64,000 nucleotides of DNA from Burkholderiales bacterium (GTDB taxonomy: Bacteria > Pseudomonadota > Gammaproteobacteria > Burkholderiales > Burkholderiaceae_C). Made by a program: the position numbers and the translations under genes. Positions 26,894 through 39,180 of the stretch are shown here, piece after piece. The notes under the pieces were generated by a model. The model was not told where the DNA came from. It did no database searches and was given only the letters and a program-made list of their open reading frames with translations. Location of the stretch: contig JACRNC010000014.1 in the NCBI GenBank assembly GCA_016219375.1, positions 36,783 to 100,782 of the forward strand, given 5' to 3'. The number at the start of each line of letters is the position of its first letter. Positions within the stretch are counted from its first letter, which is position 1.

Positions 26894-26920
26894 TCAGGCG
26901 GCACGCGGATCGATCCCCCC

Positions 26921-27054
26921 AACCCGGCTCCGGCCGGGTTTTTTTATTGCTCGGCTCCGGCCCGGTTTTTTTATTGCTCGGCTCCGGCCGGGTTTTTTAT
27001 TGCTGCGGCCTTGGCCGGGTTTTTTATTGCCCGGCTCCGGCCGGGTTCTTATTG
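26921..27054 (+). repeat. Five tandem intrinsic terminators
   Basis: Five direct repeats of 25-29 bp, each with a GC-rich hairpin of the CCCGGCTCCGGCCGGG type, a T-run and ATTG. Units: 26921-26949, 26950-26976, 26977-27002, 27003-27029 and 27030-27054. T-runs are 7, 7, 6 and 6 long; the last is interrupted (TTCTT). Unit 4 has a variant stem with a TTGG loop. A decayed sixth hairpin may follow to 27075. All units are oriented to stop rightward transcription from the SWIB gene and lie between it and the converging kinase gene. Confidence 0.95.
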
Positions 27055-27075
27055 CCGGCCTCGTGCCGGGCCGCC

Positions 27076-29163
<2,088 letters not shown>

Positions 29164-29355
29164 GGATGCGCGGCGCGGCAGCCGTTGCCCCATTCTTGGA
29201 AGCGGGTGCAGACGCCGCCATCCGGGTCAGCCCGCGCGTGGGGCAATGGATGTTAAGGGGCGCACGCTGCCACATCGCAGGCAGGGCCGGGCCATGCGGG
29301 CGGCGCCTCGCTCAGGGCCACACTCAGGGCCTTGGTCAACGCCTCGATCAGCGCC

Positions 29356-32300
29356 TCACCGGCGCTGCAGATGCTGCTCGGCGAAGACCTCGGCCGGCAC
29401 CGGGCGGCCCAGGTGGTAGCCCTGGGCGACGTCGCAGCCGTGCTGGCTGAGGAAGGCCAGCTGCTCGGCCGTCTCCACGCCCTCGGCGACGATGCCCACC
29501 TCCAGCCGGTGGGCCATCGCGATCAGCGCGGCGGCCAGGCGGCAATCGGCCTCGGACTGCGGCACGGCGGTGAGGAAGGAGCGATCCACCTTGAAGCGGT
29601 CCACCGGCAGCTCACGCAGGTAGGCGAAGCTGGAGTAGCCCACGCCGAAGTCGTCGATGGCCACCTTGACGCCCAGCGTGCGCAGCCGTGCCAGCGTGGC
29701 GGCTGCGCGCAGCGACTCGCGCACGATGACGCTCTCGGTGATCTCCAGCTCCAGCGCGCTGGCCGGCAGGCCGGTCTGCGCCAGCGCGCGGGCGACCATG
29801 TCCACCACGTCGACCTGGTCGAGCTGACGGGCCGAGAGGTTGACGCCCATGCGGAATCCGCTGCCCAGCCGCTCACGCCAGGCCTGGGCCTGGCGGCAGG
29901 CCTGGATCAGCACCCACTCGCCGATCTCGACGATCAGGCCGGTCTCCTCGGCAATGGGGATGAACTCGGCCGGCGAGACGAGCTTGTCGCTGCCGCCGCG
30001 GCGCCAGCGCACCAGGGCCTCGGCGCCGGAGAGCCGGCCGCTGGCGCAGTCGAACTGCGGCTGGTAGTGCAGCAGCAGCTCGCCGCGGGGCAGCGCGTGG
30101 TAGAGGTCGTTCTCCAGCCGCAGGGCCTCCGCGCCGCTGCGGTCCAGCTCGGCGGTGAAGGTGCCCCAGGCGTTGCGGCCCTGGGTCTTGACGCGGTACA
30201 TGGCCTGGTCGGCATGGCGCATCAGCGTCTCGGCATCGTGGCCGTGCTGCGGATAGACGGCCACGCCGATGCTGGGCGTGACGCGCAGCTCGTGCGGGCC
30301 CACCTGCAGCGGCAGGCGCAGGCGCTCGACCAGCTTGGCGGCCACGTCCTCCACGTCGCTGGCATGCGCCACCTGCGGCAGCAGCACGACAAACTCGTCG
30401 CCGCCCAGGCGGGCCACCAGGTCGGAGCTGCGCAGGGCCTCGGTCAGGCGGCGGGCGACCTCGATCAGCGCGCCGTCGCCCACGTGGTGGCCCAGGCTGT
30501 CGTTGATCTTCTTGAAGCGGTCCAGGTCGATGAAGAGCAGCGCCATGATGCCGCCCGAGCGCTGCGCCATCGCCAGGGCTGACTTGAGCTGCTCCTGCAG
30601 CCAGCTGCGGTTGGGCAGGCCGGTGAGCGCGTCGTGGCGGGCCAGGTGCTGCAGCTGCGTCTCGGCCTGGCGGCGGCTGGTGACGTCCTGCGCCATGGCC
30701 AGGTAGCTGGTGACCTCGCCGGCATCGTTGCGCAGCGAGGTGGCGCTAATCTCCGCGACGATGCGGCTGCCGTCCGGGCGGGCGATGGTCCACTCGGTGG
30801 GGCCGCCGGCCAAGGCGGCATGGCGGCCCAGGGCCTCGGCCGGGGTGATGGCCGCGCCCAGCCGCGCGGCCAGCTGCGCGGTGCGCTCGGCCAGCTCCAG
30901 CGGGTCGATGAAGTCCTGCGGCGTGAGCCGGCCGATGACCTCGTCGGCACGCCGGCCCAGCAGCCGCTCGGCCGCCGGGTTGAGCGACAGCACGCGCCCG
31001 CCGGGGCTGAGCACGGCGATGCCGTAGGGCGCGTGATGGACGATGACGCGGCGCATCTCATCGACGCGCTCGAGCTGCTTGCGCGCTTCCTCATAGGCTG
31101 TCTCGGCCGCGCGCTGGCTGCTCAGGTCGCGCAGGATGCCCACCAGCAGGCGCTCGTCGCCGCGGTCCACCTCGCTGAGCGCCAGCTCCACCGGGAAGCC
31201 CGCGCCGTCGCGCTTGACGCCGCGCACCTCGCGCGCGCCGCTGACGCCGCCGGCCACCGCGGCGATGTGCCGTGCCAGCGCACCCTGCGCGGCGTCGCCG
31301 CTCATGCCCGGGATCAAGGTGCTCAGCGGCAGGCCGATCAGGTCCACCGCGGCATAGCCGAACATCTGCCCGGCCGGGGGGTTGGCGCGCAGGATGGTGC
31401 CGTTGACGTCCAGCGTGACGATGCCGTCCACCGTGTGGTCGATCACCGCGGCCAGCCGGGCCTGGCTGTCGCGCGCCTCCTGGCTGAGCTGGCGGGCCAT
31501 CTGCGCGGCACGCCGGTAGCGGCCGGAGACGCTCAGCAGCCCGCCGAAGATGCCCAGCGTGGCCAGCAGCCCGGCGCCCAGCACGGCCAGCGGATACGGC
31601 TCGGCGGCCTGCACGACGGGCGGGCGGGTGAGCGTGATCTCCCACAGCCGGCCGGCGACATCGACCACGTGCACGCGGCGGTGCTCGTCGCCGGCGGCCT
31701 CGCGCAGCGCGCGCGGCATGACGGCCTCGCCGCTGTCGAAGAGCGCGATACCGCGCGCGGGCGCATCGCCCACCCGCCACTCCACCGCGCCGGTGTCGCG
31801 CACGCCGACGTGATAGTGCTGCAGGACGTCGGCACCGATCACCGGGCGCAGCATGTCGCCGACGCGGATGACCATGCTGAGCTGGCCGCTCCAGGCGCGG
31901 CGACGCTCGGCCAGGGTGGCCGGCACCTCGCCGCTGCCGCCGTAGAGCGGATAGCGCACCAGGATGCCCAGCGGGTCGCTGCCGCCCTGCACCAGCATCA
32001 CCGGCTCGGAGGCGCGCGCCTGGCCGGCGTCGCGGGCACGGTCCATCACCTGGCGGCGGGCGGCGCCGGCGGCGGTGTCGTGGCCGAAGGCGGCCTCGTT
32101 GCCGCGCATGGGCTCGTTGTAGAGCACCGGGGCGTAGAGGTCGCGCTCGCCCGGCGGGTGCACGGTGTAGGCGGGATAGCCGCCGGCGTCCAGGCTGCGG
32201 TCCTGGCGCACGCGGGCCTGGAAGGCCGCCAGATCGGCCGGCTCCACGCGCGGGGCGTACTGCACCGCGGCCAGCCCGGGGTAGCGGCGCGCGGTGTCCA

Positions 32301-32589
32301 GGCTGTCGAACATGCGGCGGAACTCGCGCCGGTCCACCGCATCACTGGCCAGGAACAGGCCGTGAAAGCCGGCCAGCACGTCCAGGTAGCGGCCGACCTG
32401 CTCGCGCACGCGGCTGGCGGTGGCCTCGGAGGCGGCCTCCAGCGCGGCGTCGTCCGCCCGGCCCTCGCTGTGGGCCACGCGCATCCAGCCCCAGACGCTC
32501 AGTGCGCAGCCCAGCGCCAGCGCCAGCCAGGCGGCCTGGCGCAGGCTGCCGGCCCAGTCGCTGACGCGATCGACGGCGGGGGAAGACAT
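29356..32589 (-). CDS. CHASE-PAS-GGDEF-EAL c-di-GMP signalling protein
   Basis: A 1077-aa inner-membrane protein. An N-terminal helix (~18-36), a periplasmic CHASE-type sensor (~75-310, with [20 protein letters not shown]) and a second helix (~325-348) precede two PAS domains (~375-640). The GGDEF domain has the intact motif VARLGGDEF and an I-site RSSD five residues before it. The EAL domain keeps [35 protein letters not shown] and AEGVET, so phosphodiesterase activity is expected. Both catalytic halves look active, and net direction probably depends on the sensors. Confidence 0.93.
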   Translation of the reverse strand: MSSPAVDRVSDWAGSLRQAAWLALALGCALSVWGWMRVAHSEGRADDAALEAASEATASRVREQVGRYLDVLAGFHGLFLASDAVDRREFRRMFDSLDTARRYPGLAAVQYAPRVEPADLAAFQARVRQDRSLDAGGYPAYTVHPPGERDLYAPVLYNEPMRGNEAAFGHDTAAGAARRQVMDRARDAGQARASEPVMLVQGGSDPLGILVRYPLYGGSGEVPATLAERRRAWSGQLSMVIRVGDMLRPVIGADVLQHYHVGVRDTGAVEWRVGDAPARGIALFDSGEAVMPRALREAAGDEHRRVHVVDVAGRLWEITLTRPPVVQAAEPYPLAVLGAGLLATLGIFGGLLSVSGRYRRAAQMARQLSQEARDSQARLAAVIDHTVDGIVTLDVNGTILRANPPAGQMFGYAAVDLIGLPLSTLIPGMSGDAAQGALARHIAAVAGGVSGAREVRGVKRDGAGFPVELALSEVDRGDERLLVGILRDLSSQRAAETAYEEARKQLERVDEMRRVIVHHAPYGIAVLSPGGRVLSLNPAAERLLGRRADEVIGRLTPQDFIDPLELAERTAQLAARLGAAITPAEALGRHAALAGGPTEWTIARPDGSRIVAEISATSLRNDAGEVTSYLAMAQDVTSRRQAETQLQHLARHDALTGLPNRSWLQEQLKSALAMAQRSGGIMALLFIDLDRFKKINDSLGHHVGDGALIEVARRLTEALRSSDLVARLGGDEFVVLLPQVAHASDVEDVAAKLVERLRLPLQVGPHELRVTPSIGVAVYPQHGHDAETLMRHADQAMYRVKTQGRNAWGTFTAELDRSGAEALRLENDLYHALPRGELLLHYQPQFDCASGRLSGAEALVRWRRGGSDKLVSPAEFIPIAEETGLIVEIGEWVLIQACRQAQAWRERLGSGFRMGVNLSARQLDQVDVVDMVARALAQTGLPASALELEITESVIVRESLRAAATLARLRTLGVKVAIDDFGVGYSSFAYLRELPVDRFKVDRSFLTAVPQSEADCRLAAALIAMAHRLEVGIVAEGVETAEQLAFLSQHGCDVAQGYHLGRPVPAEVFAEQHLQRR

Positions 32590-32849
32590 GCAGTTGAAGA
32601 AGCGGCGCGGCGTGAACTGGGGGCCACCCGGCCACGGCGCAGCCGCACGGCCAGGGGTGTAACACGCAAGCTTAGGCAGCCCGGCTGCCCGACATCCAAG
32701 GAAAACCCGGCCGGGCGTGCCGCAGTTCTCGGGCCCAGGCGCCCGGCGCCCCGATAGGCGCAGCGGCCCGGCCGGGACCGGGACGGATGCAGGACCGATG
32801 CGGGCCGCCGGCGGGCTCGCCCCCCCCGGTAAGTCCCCGTCAGCCGCCG

Positions 32850-33509
32850 TCAGTAATAGCGGTAGCTGGCGCCGACGCTGAGCTGGGGCACGAAGCCGGT
32901 GGAGACCTTGTCGCGCAGCCGGCGCAGCTCCTCATCGACCTCGGACTGCGGCACCAGGGCCGCGGCCGGGCCGCTCAGGCCGCCGCTGACCTTGGGCCGG
33001 CCCACCGACAGGCCGAGGTCGGCCACCACGTTCCAGCCCGGGCGCGGGTCGGCATGGTGGCCCAGGCCCAGGCCGACGTAGGGCGTCACGCGCGGCATGC
33101 GCACGCGGGCCTGCAGCCGGTCCTGCGGCGACAAGGCCACCGCGGTGTCGCCGATCTCCACCACCTGGCCGGTGCCGGCGGCCTGCAGCTTCACGCGCAT
33201 GTCGTTGAAGGTGACGCCGGCCGTGAGCCGGAACAGCGGCGAGATGCGGTAGTCAGCCAGCAGCGCCAGGCGGTTGAAGCGCAGCGAGCCCTCGTAGTCC
33301 AGGCCGTCCTCGCTGAGCTCGCGGCTCCACTGGCCGGAGGTGGCCACGTCGCCGCGCAGCGTGATGCGCTGGTTCAGCGGATGGGCATAGCCCAGGATCA
33401 GCCCGGGCAGGCCGATGCCGCCGTAGACCGCACCGGGCCCCGGCTCGACCGCGCGCGCGGCGCCGCAGGCCAGCAGCATGAGCGCCGCGCCCATGAGCCC
33501 GAAGCGCAT
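32850..33509 (-). CDS. Predicted outer-membrane beta-barrel protein
   Basis: A 219-aa protein with a classic signal peptide ([20 protein letters not shown], ending in an AxA-type site), alternating amphipathic strands and a C-terminal aromatic end (SYRYY) typical of outer-membrane barrels. Strand-like segments include [20 protein letters not shown] and [13 protein letters not shown]. Size and pattern resemble 8-strand OmpW/OmpA-like porins, but I do not recognise a specific family. The frame opens upstream to an ATG at 33623, which would put 38 residues before the signal peptide. Confidence 0.7.
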   Translation of the reverse strand: MRFGLMGAALMLLACGAARAVEPGPGAVYGGIGLPGLILGYAHPLNQRITLRGDVATSGQWSRELSEDGLDYEGSLRFNRLALLADYRISPLFRLTAGVTFNDMRVKLQAAGTGQVVEIGDTAVALSPQDRLQARVRMPRVTPYVGLGLGHHADPRPGWNVVADLGLSVGRPKVSGGLSGPAAALVPQSEVDEELRRLRDKVSTGFVPQLSVGASYRYY

Positions 33510-34033
33510 GCGGCGGCTGGCGGGCAGGGGCGGCTGCGGCTGGGCAGCGGTGGGCGCGGCCGGCTGGGCGGCGGCACGCAAGGCAGGGGTGGCGGGGGCG
33601 GCAGGGCCGGTCGGGTAGGTCATGGCGGCGGACACAACGGCTGGGCCGGGCAGGTCGCGCGCCCGACTGCGCAAGGAAGGTGGACGAGGCTGATCTTGCC
33701 GGCGCGGGCTGCGGGCCGAGGCCCGAAGAAACGCAGCGCCGGGCGGCCAGTTCGGCCCCATGCGGCTCTCTCATCCGCTATCGGCCGGCCAGCGGCGCAG
33801 AAGAGGGAGGAATCGTGTCGGGATGCGTCCAGGCGTTACCGCCGTGGCAGGGTCGGCGGGGCGGGATGCGGAGCCGGCGCGCGGCCTGGTTCATCGGCCT
33901 GCTGGCCGCTGCCCTGGCCGCCCAGGCCGCCCTCACCGTGCGCCGGGCGGCGCGCCGCTGGCTGCCGGCGCGCGTTGCATATCGCCCGCCGTCACCGTTG
34001 CCTGACCCCCCAAGCCACCGCAGCGCAACGCGC
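33510..34033. other. Intergenic region without a supported gene
   Basis: About 520 bp. A GAGGGAGG sequence at 33804-33811 stands four bases before a GTG (33815), and a short hydrophobic frame follows, but the frame runs on antisense through xthA with no stop near the gap, so I do not call it. I see no clear terminator. Confidence 0.4.
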
Positions 34034-34819
34034 TCAGAGCGTGAAGTCGTAATCCACGATCAGCGGCGCGTGGTCGGAGAAGCGCTGATCCTTGTAGATG
34101 GACTCGCGCCGCGCCGTGGCGGCGATGTAGGGTGTGGCCAGGTGGTAGTCGATGCGCCAGCCCACGTTCTTGGCCCAGGCCTGGCCGCGGTTGCTCCACC
34201 ACGTGTACTGCTCGGGGTGCGGGTTGAGCGTGCGGAAGACGTCGATCAGCTTGAGCTCGTCGAGCACCTGCGTCATCCACGCCCGCTCCTCGGGCAGGAA
34301 GCCGCTGTTCTTCTGGTTGCCGCGCCAGTTCTTCAGGTCGATCTCCTTGTGGGCGATGTTGATGTCGCCCACCAGGATGAACTCGCGCTCGTCGCGCAGC
34401 GCGCGCAGGTGCGGATAGACCACCTCCAGGAAGCGGAACTTGGCCTGTTGCCGCTCTTCCGAACTGGAGCCGCTGGGGAAGTAGCAGCTGATGATGGACA
34501 GCTTGCGATCCGGCGTGTCGAAGCGCGCCTCCACATAGCGGCCCTCAGCGTCGAACTCCGGGCACTTGAGCCCGATGATCACGTCGCTGGGCTCACGGCG
34601 GCTGTAGATGCCGACGCCCGAGTAGCCCTTCTTGTCGGCATAGTGGAAGTGCCCGCGCATGCCGGCCACGGTGTCGAAGCGCCCGGCCACGTCGGCCGCC
34701 TGGGCCTTGAGCTCCTGCACCCCCATACAATCCGGCGCCATCTTTTCGGCCCACTCCACCATGCCCTTTTGCGCGGCGGAGCGGATGCCGTTGAGGTTGA
34801 GCGAGACCAGTCGAAACAA
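34034..34819 (-). CDS. xthA: Exodeoxyribonuclease III
   Basis: ExoIII acts as the main AP endonuclease and 3'-repair exonuclease in base-excision repair. The 261-aa product has the EEP-fold motifs [15 protein letters not shown] (metal Glu), [33 protein letters not shown] and the terminal [10 protein letters not shown]. Translation most likely starts at TTG 34819, because GGAG stands eight bases before it and the protein then begins [10 protein letters not shown] like its relatives. A GTG nine codons upstream is an alternative. Its start is 13 bp from the divergent pyrE start. Confidence 0.93.
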   Translation of the reverse strand: MFRLVSLNLNGIRSAAQKGMVEWAEKMAPDCMGVQELKAQAADVAGRFDTVAGMRGHFHYADKKGYSGVGIYSRREPSDVIIGLKCPEFDAEGRYVEARFDTPDRKLSIISCYFPSGSSSEERQQAKFRFLEVVYPHLRALRDEREFILVGDINIAHKEIDLKNWRGNQKNSGFLPEERAWMTQVLDELKLIDVFRTLNPHPEQYTWWSNRGQAWAKNVGWRIDYHLATPYIAATARRESIYKDQRFSDHAPLIVDYDFTL

Positions 34820-34832
34820 GGCGTTGACTCCG

Positions 34833-35543
34833 ATGACGAGCCCCACTCCCAACACGTCCACCGGAGCATCCAATGGACAGCCCGCCAGCGACGCATTGGC
34901 CCAGGATTTCGTGGCCTTTGCCGTGCAGGCGGGGGTGCTGAGGTTCGGGGAGTTCCAGACCAAGGCGGGGCGGCAGTCGCCCTATTTCTTCAATGCCGGT
35001 CTGTTCGATGACGGCGCCAAGCTCGGGCGCCTGGCGGAATTCTATGCACGGCGCCTGATCGCCTCGGGCCTGGCCTTCGACATGCTCTTCGGCCCGGCCT
35101 ACAAGGGCATCACGCTGGCCGCGGCCGTGGCCATCGAGCTCGCCCGCCTGGGCCGCAACGTGCCCTATGCCTACAACCGCAAGGAGGCCAAGGACCACGG
35201 CGAAGGCGGCACCCTGGTCGGCGCGCCGGTCAAGGGCCGCGTGCTCATCATCGACGACGTCATCTCCGCCGGCACCTCGGTGCGCGAGTCCATCGCCATG
35301 ATCACCGCGGCCGGCGCCACGCCCGCCGGCGTGGCCATTGCCCTGGACCGGCAGGAAAAGGCTACAGAAAAGGGCCGTGACGCCGATCACAGCGCCGTGC
35401 AGGCCGTGCAGCGCGGTGGCCTGCCGGTGGTGGCCATCGCCACGCTGGCCGACCTGCTGGCCTACCTGGACGAGCGCGCCAGCCCCGAGCTGGCCGCCCA
35501 CCGCCCGCGGGTGCAGGCCTACCGCGACCGCTACGGCGTCTGA
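34833..35543 (+). CDS. pyrE: Orotate phosphoribosyltransferase
   Basis: PyrE couples orotate to PRPP in pyrimidine synthesis. The 236-aa product has [42 protein letters not shown] and the PRPP loop [18 protein letters not shown]. The ATG at 34833 is the only in-frame ATG near the conserved start; the nearby ATG at 34873 is in another frame. The first ~20 residues are Ser/Thr/Pro-rich and not conserved. Divergent from xthA with only 13 bp between the start codons, so promoters must overlap the neighbouring coding sequence. Confidence 0.94.
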   Translation: MTSPTPNTSTGASNGQPASDALAQDFVAFAVQAGVLRFGEFQTKAGRQSPYFFNAGLFDDGAKLGRLAEFYARRLIASGLAFDMLFGPAYKGITLAAAVAIELARLGRNVPYAYNRKEAKDHGEGGTLVGAPVKGRVLIIDDVISAGTSVRESIAMITAAGATPAGVAIALDRQEKATEKGRDADHSAVQAVQRGGLPVVAIATLADLLAYLDERASPELAAHRPRVQAYRDRYGV

Positions 35544-35728
35544 AGAGCCGCCGCCGCGGGCATGCCGGATGCAGGGCGCACGGCCCCGGCGGCAGCGCAG
35601 GGGTGGGCATACAGCGACCAAGCGGCCGGCGAGCGGCGGCTGCGGGTCCTCACCTGCCCACCGGGCGCCGGCACACGGCACACTGGCCGCAAGGCAGGAC
35701 CGCGACAACGCATGAAGGCAAGGACGGC

Positions 35729-36433
35729 ATGAGAGCTCGGAGTTGGTGGGTGTGCTGCACGCTGCTGGCCGCGCTGGCCGCGCTGGCCGCGCACGCCCAA
35801 AGCCCGTCCACCGCATCACGGCCGGCCATCTACAGCTGCATCGACGCCAGCGGCCGGCGCATCACCTCCGACCGCCCCATTCCCGAGTGCCTGGACCGCG
35901 AGCAGAAGCTCCACAACCGTGACGGCTCGGTGCGCGGCGTGCAGCGCCCGTCGATGACCGCCGCCGAGCGCGTGGCCGCCGAAGAGGCCGAGCGCCGCCG
36001 CCAGGTCGAGGCCGCCGCCCGCCAGGACGCCGTCCGTCGCGACCGCAACCTGCTGTCGCGCTACCCGGACGAGGCCACCCACCAGCGCGCCCGCGAGGCC
36101 GCGCTGGACGACGTGCGCAAATCCATCGCCACCTCGCAGCGCCGCATCGCCGAGCTGCAGAAGGAGCGCGTCGGCCTGCAGCAGGAGGCCGAGTTCTACG
36201 TCGGCCGCGCCATGCCCTTCAAGCTGCGCCAGCAGATCGAGGACAACACCGTCTCCACCGATGCGCAGAAGACCCTGGTCAGCAACGCCCAAGCCGAGCT
36301 GGTGCGCATCAACGCGCTCTACGACGCCGAGCTGGCCCGCCTGCGCCGCCTGTGGGCCGGCGAGCCCCCGGGCTCCACCGACGAGCCGGCCCGCGCCGCG
36401 TCCGAGGCCGCATCCACCGCACGCAGGCCTTGA
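35729..36433 (+). CDS. DUF4124-type secreted coiled-coil protein
   Basis: A 234-aa protein with a signal peptide (cleavage near AAHAQS), then a DUF4124-like start IYSCIDASGRRITSDRPIPEC with two cysteines that may form a disulfide. It continues as a long charged alpha-helical region (~75-215, rich in Glu, Arg, Ala and Gln), likely coiled coil. Periplasmic location is expected; function unknown. AAGGA precedes the ATG. The pyrE gene is 185 bp upstream. Confidence 0.8.
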   Translation: MRARSWWVCCTLLAALAALAAHAQSPSTASRPAIYSCIDASGRRITSDRPIPECLDREQKLHNRDGSVRGVQRPSMTAAERVAAEEAERRRQVEAAARQDAVRRDRNLLSRYPDEATHQRAREAALDDVRKSIATSQRRIAELQKERVGLQQEAEFYVGRAMPFKLRQQIEDNTVSTDAQKTLVSNAQAELVRINALYDAELARLRRLWAGEPPGSTDEPARAASEAASTARRP

Positions 36434-36565
36434 TCGCGGGCCGCGGGGTGGATCCCCCGGCCTGATCAAGAAAAGCCGGATGCGCGGCATCGCCGCTCCG
36501 CCTCGGCCCAGGCGCCGGCCGGATCAGCCCGGCCGCGTCACCCCTACGGCATCACGCCGGCCGTA

Positions 36566-37246
36566 TCACCCCGGCCCCGGGCCCTGGCGCAGCAGGCGGT
36601 TGCCCAGCACGCACACGCCCTGCGGCCGCTGCAGGCCGGCCAGCGTCTGCGCCACCAGGACGCGGGCCACGTCGGCCGCCTGTACCGGCCGCGAGGACGG
36701 CGGCATCAGCCAGCCCAGCCGCTTGGCCAGCTCCTCGCCCAGGCGGAACTGCCGTCGCTGGCCCAGCAGCAGCGACGGCCGTGCGATCACCAGGTGCGGC
36801 CAGTCCATCGCCCGCAGGCCAGCCTCCATCTCGCCCTTGACCCGGTTGTAGAAGAAGCGCGATCCGGCATCGGCCCCGATGGCGCTGACCACGCCGAAGG
36901 CCCGGGCGCCGCGCCCGCGCGCCAGCCGGGCCAGCGCCAGCACATGGTCATGGTCCACGCGGCGAAAGGCCGCCCGGCTGCCGGCATCGCGGATCGTCGT
37001 GCCCAGCGCGCAGACCACCGCATCGGCGGCCAGCACGTCGCCGGCCGCATCCAGCTGCATTCAGTCCACCGGGCAGGGCCGCACGCGGGGCGGCCAGGCG
37101 GGGTCTGCGCCCATCGTCGGCCGGCCCGCGCGGACCAGCGCCCGCACCTCGCCCACCCGGGCGTCGTCGGCCAGCGCCTGCACCACCTGCCGCCCCACCA
37201 GCCCGGTGGCGCCGGCCACGATCGCACGCCATCGTCCTGTCGTCAT
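36566..37246 (-). pseudogene. NAD(P)-binding oxidoreductase interrupted by in-frame TGA
   Basis: Two halves of one Rossmann-fold protein lie in the same reading frame, separated by a single TGA (37063 to 37061). The N-terminal 61 codons carry the nucleotide-binding AIVAGATGLVGRQVVQAL. After the stop, 164 codons give ADAVVCALGTTIRDAG, VSAIGADAGSRFFYNRVKGE (YxxxK) and PHLVIARPSLLLG, the normal continuation of an SDR/HTATIP2-like enzyme. Upstream, AAGGAG is nine bases before the ATG. A TGG (Trp) to TGA change is the simplest explanation; sequencing error, readthrough or translation restart at the ATG right after the TGA are alternatives. Confidence 0.75.
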
Positions 37247-37426
37247 CGCGCTCATCTCCTTGCGTTGCCTGCCGCATGCCTGTGCCGGGTGCCCGGCCCG
37301 GCATGCGCGCTGGCGGATCGGCGGCGGGCGGCGACCACGGCATGCACCTTGCCGCGGCACGCGGGCCGCCCATAATCGTCCACGCCCGCATCCCGCGTGC
37401 GCCCCGGACCGCACACCCTGCACACC

Positions 37427-38083
37427 ATGATCGCTGCCTTCCTGCCCCCCGCCTTCGGCCGCGCCTCGGCCGGAAACCCGTCTTCGTTCGCCAGCCGCCT
37501 GGCCGGCTGGGCCGCGCTGGCGCTCAGCCTGCTGCTGTCAGGCTGCGGCTACAACGAGTTCCAACGCCAGGACGAGGCCGTGGCCGCCGCCTGGTCCGAG
37601 GTGCTCAACCAGTACCAGCGCCGCGCCGACCTCATCCCCAACATCGTCGCCACCGTCAAGGGCGAGGCCAACTTCGAGCAGGAGACGCTCACCCGCGTCA
37701 TCGAGGCCCGCGCCAAGGCCACCAGCATCCAGGCCACGCCCGAGTTGGTCAACGACCCGGCCGCCTTCCAGCGCTTCCAGCAGGCGCAGGGCGAGCTCTC
37801 CAGCGCGCTGTCGCGCCTGCTGGTGGTCAGCGAGAGCTACCCCAACCTCAAGGCCAACCAGGGCTTCCAGGACCTGCGCGTGCAGCTGGAGGGCACCGAG
37901 AACCGCATCACCGTCGCCCGCAACCGCTACATCAAGACGGTCCAGTCGTACAACGTGCTGGCGCGCAGCTTCCCGACCAACCTCACGGCCAAGCTCTTCG
38001 GCTACCAGCCGAAGGCGAACTTCACGGTGCAGAACGAAGGCGCCATCAGCGCGCCGCCCAAGGTGGACTTCAACACCAAGTGA
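37427..38083 (+). CDS. lemA: LemA family lipoprotein
   Basis: A 218-aa LemA-family protein. Its signal ends in the lipobox LLLSGC, followed by GYNEFQRQDEAVAAAWSEVLNQYQRRADLIPNIV, the family signature, and long antiparallel helices with YPNLKANQGFQDL. The ATG follows a polar 28-residue stretch before the hydrophobic core, which is long for a signal peptide. It leads a compact operon with two TPM-domain genes; the next begins 5 bp past its stop. LemA/TPM pairs are widespread but their function is unclear, with envelope quality control often proposed. Confidence 0.92.
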   Translation: MIAAFLPPAFGRASAGNPSSFASRLAGWAALALSLLLSGCGYNEFQRQDEAVAAAWSEVLNQYQRRADLIPNIVATVKGEANFEQETLTRVIEARAKATSIQATPELVNDPAAFQRFQQAQGELSSALSRLLVVSESYPNLKANQGFQDLRVQLEGTENRITVARNRYIKTVQSYNVLARSFPTNLTAKLFGYQPKANFTVQNEGAISAPPKVDFNTK

Positions 38084-38088
38084 TCGGC

Positions 38089-39180
38089 ATGACGGGCATC
38101 AGCAGCCTGCAGCCGCCTGACCGGCCGCACCGGGCGCAGCAAGCCGGCGCGGGGCGTCGGTTGCGGGCCGGTCTAGGCGAGCAGGTGGATGACGTGACGG
38201 GCGACGTGACGAGCGACTTGACCAGCAGCCTGAAAGCCGGCCCCGCGGGCCGGCCCTGGGGCCTGTCCACGGCCCAGCTCGCGCCCCTGCTCACGGCCTT
38301 GCTCGCCGCGCTGCTCCTGGCCCTGCTGCTGCCCCGTCCCGCGCTGGCCCAGGGCGCAGCCGGCACGGCAGGCGGCGGGGTGCAGCCGGTGCCCACGCTG
38401 ACCGCCCGCGTGATGGACCAGACGGCCACCCTGACCGAGGCCCAGCGCGCCGCGCTGGAGTCCAAGCTGGCCGACTTCGAGCAGACCGACGGCACGCAGA
38501 TCGCCATCCTGCTCGTGCCGTCCACGCAGCCCGAGGACATCGCCGCCTACGCCCAGCGCGTGGCCGACGCCTGGAAGCTGGGCCGCCGCGACGTCGGCGA
38601 CGGCCTGCTCATCGTCGTCGCGCGCAACGACCGCACCGTGCGCATCGAGGTGGCCAAGGCGCTTGAAGGCGCGGTGCCCGACCTGGCCGCGCGCCGCGTC
38701 ATCGACCGCGCCCTGGTCCCTGCCTTCCAGGCCGGCGACACCGCAGGCGGCCTCAATGCCGCGCTGGACGAGCTCTTTCGCCTGATCCGCGCCGAGAAAC
38801 TCGCTCCCGCCACGCGCGCCAACCAGTCCAGCCAGCGTGGTGGCGGCCTGGACTGGCAGCAGCTGGGTCTCTTCCTCTTCGTCGCCTTGCCGGTGCTGGG
38901 CAGCGTGCTCACCGCCGTGCTTGGCCGCAAGCTCGGTTCGCTGGCCAGCGGGCTGGCCGTCGGCGGGCTGGGGTGGATGTTTACCTCCAGCCTGCTGCTG
39001 GCGTTGGCTGCAGCGGTCATCGGCGTGCTGCTGGTCGGCGCCATGGGCGTCGGCAGCCGGCGCGGTGCATGGGGTGGGCCGGTGATCGGCGGCTGGGGCG
39101 GCGGTGGCCGCGGCGGCGGCGGTTTCTCGTCCGGCGGCGGAGGCGATTTTGGTGGCGGCGGCGCCTCAGGGAGATGGTGA
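38089..39180 (+). CDS. TPM-domain membrane protein, YgcG-like
   Basis: A 363-aa protein. After a ~50-residue polar leader comes a signal/membrane helix ending ALAQG, then a TPM domain (~105-245): RVMDQTATLTEAQRAALESKL, QTDGTQIAILLVPSTQPEDI, GDGLLIVVARNDRTVRIEV and ALEGAVPDLAARRVID. Two membrane helices follow, and a Gly/Trp/Ser-rich tail GGWGGGGRGGGGFSS ends in GRW. This is the standard YgcG architecture. Its stop overlaps the start of the second TPM gene (TGATG). The N-terminal leader may be shorter in reality. Confidence 0.88.
   Translation: MTGISSLQPPDRPHRAQQAGAGRRLRAGLGEQVDDVTGDVTSDLTSSLKAGPAGRPWGLSTAQLAPLLTALLAALLLALLLPRPALAQGAAGTAGGGVQPVPTLTARVMDQTATLTEAQRAALESKLADFEQTDGTQIAILLVPSTQPEDIAAYAQRVADAWKLGRRDVGDGLLIVVARNDRTVRIEVAKALEGAVPDLAARRVIDRALVPAFQAGDTAGGLNAALDELFRLIRAEKLAPATRANQSSQRGGGLDWQQLGLFLFVALPVLGSVLTAVLGRKLGSLASGLAVGGLGWMFTSSLLLALAAAVIGVLLVGAMGVGSRRGAWGGPVIGGWGGGGRGGGGFSSGGGGDFGGGGASGRW

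Noticed and set aside
32700..32720. CCCGGCCGGG followed leftward by TTTT as a terminator of the outer-membrane protein gene
   Set aside because: The palindrome has no room for a loop and the T-run is only four long; it lies more than 120 bp past the stop.
33815..34052. GTG with a good GAGGGAGG site and a short hydrophobic frame
   Set aside because: The frame has no stop near the intergenic end and continues antisense through xthA. Only one weak hydrophobic stretch supports it.
34873..34875. ATG as the pyrE start
   Set aside because: It is out of frame with the conserved orotate phosphoribosyltransferase sequence; the in-frame ATG is at 34833.
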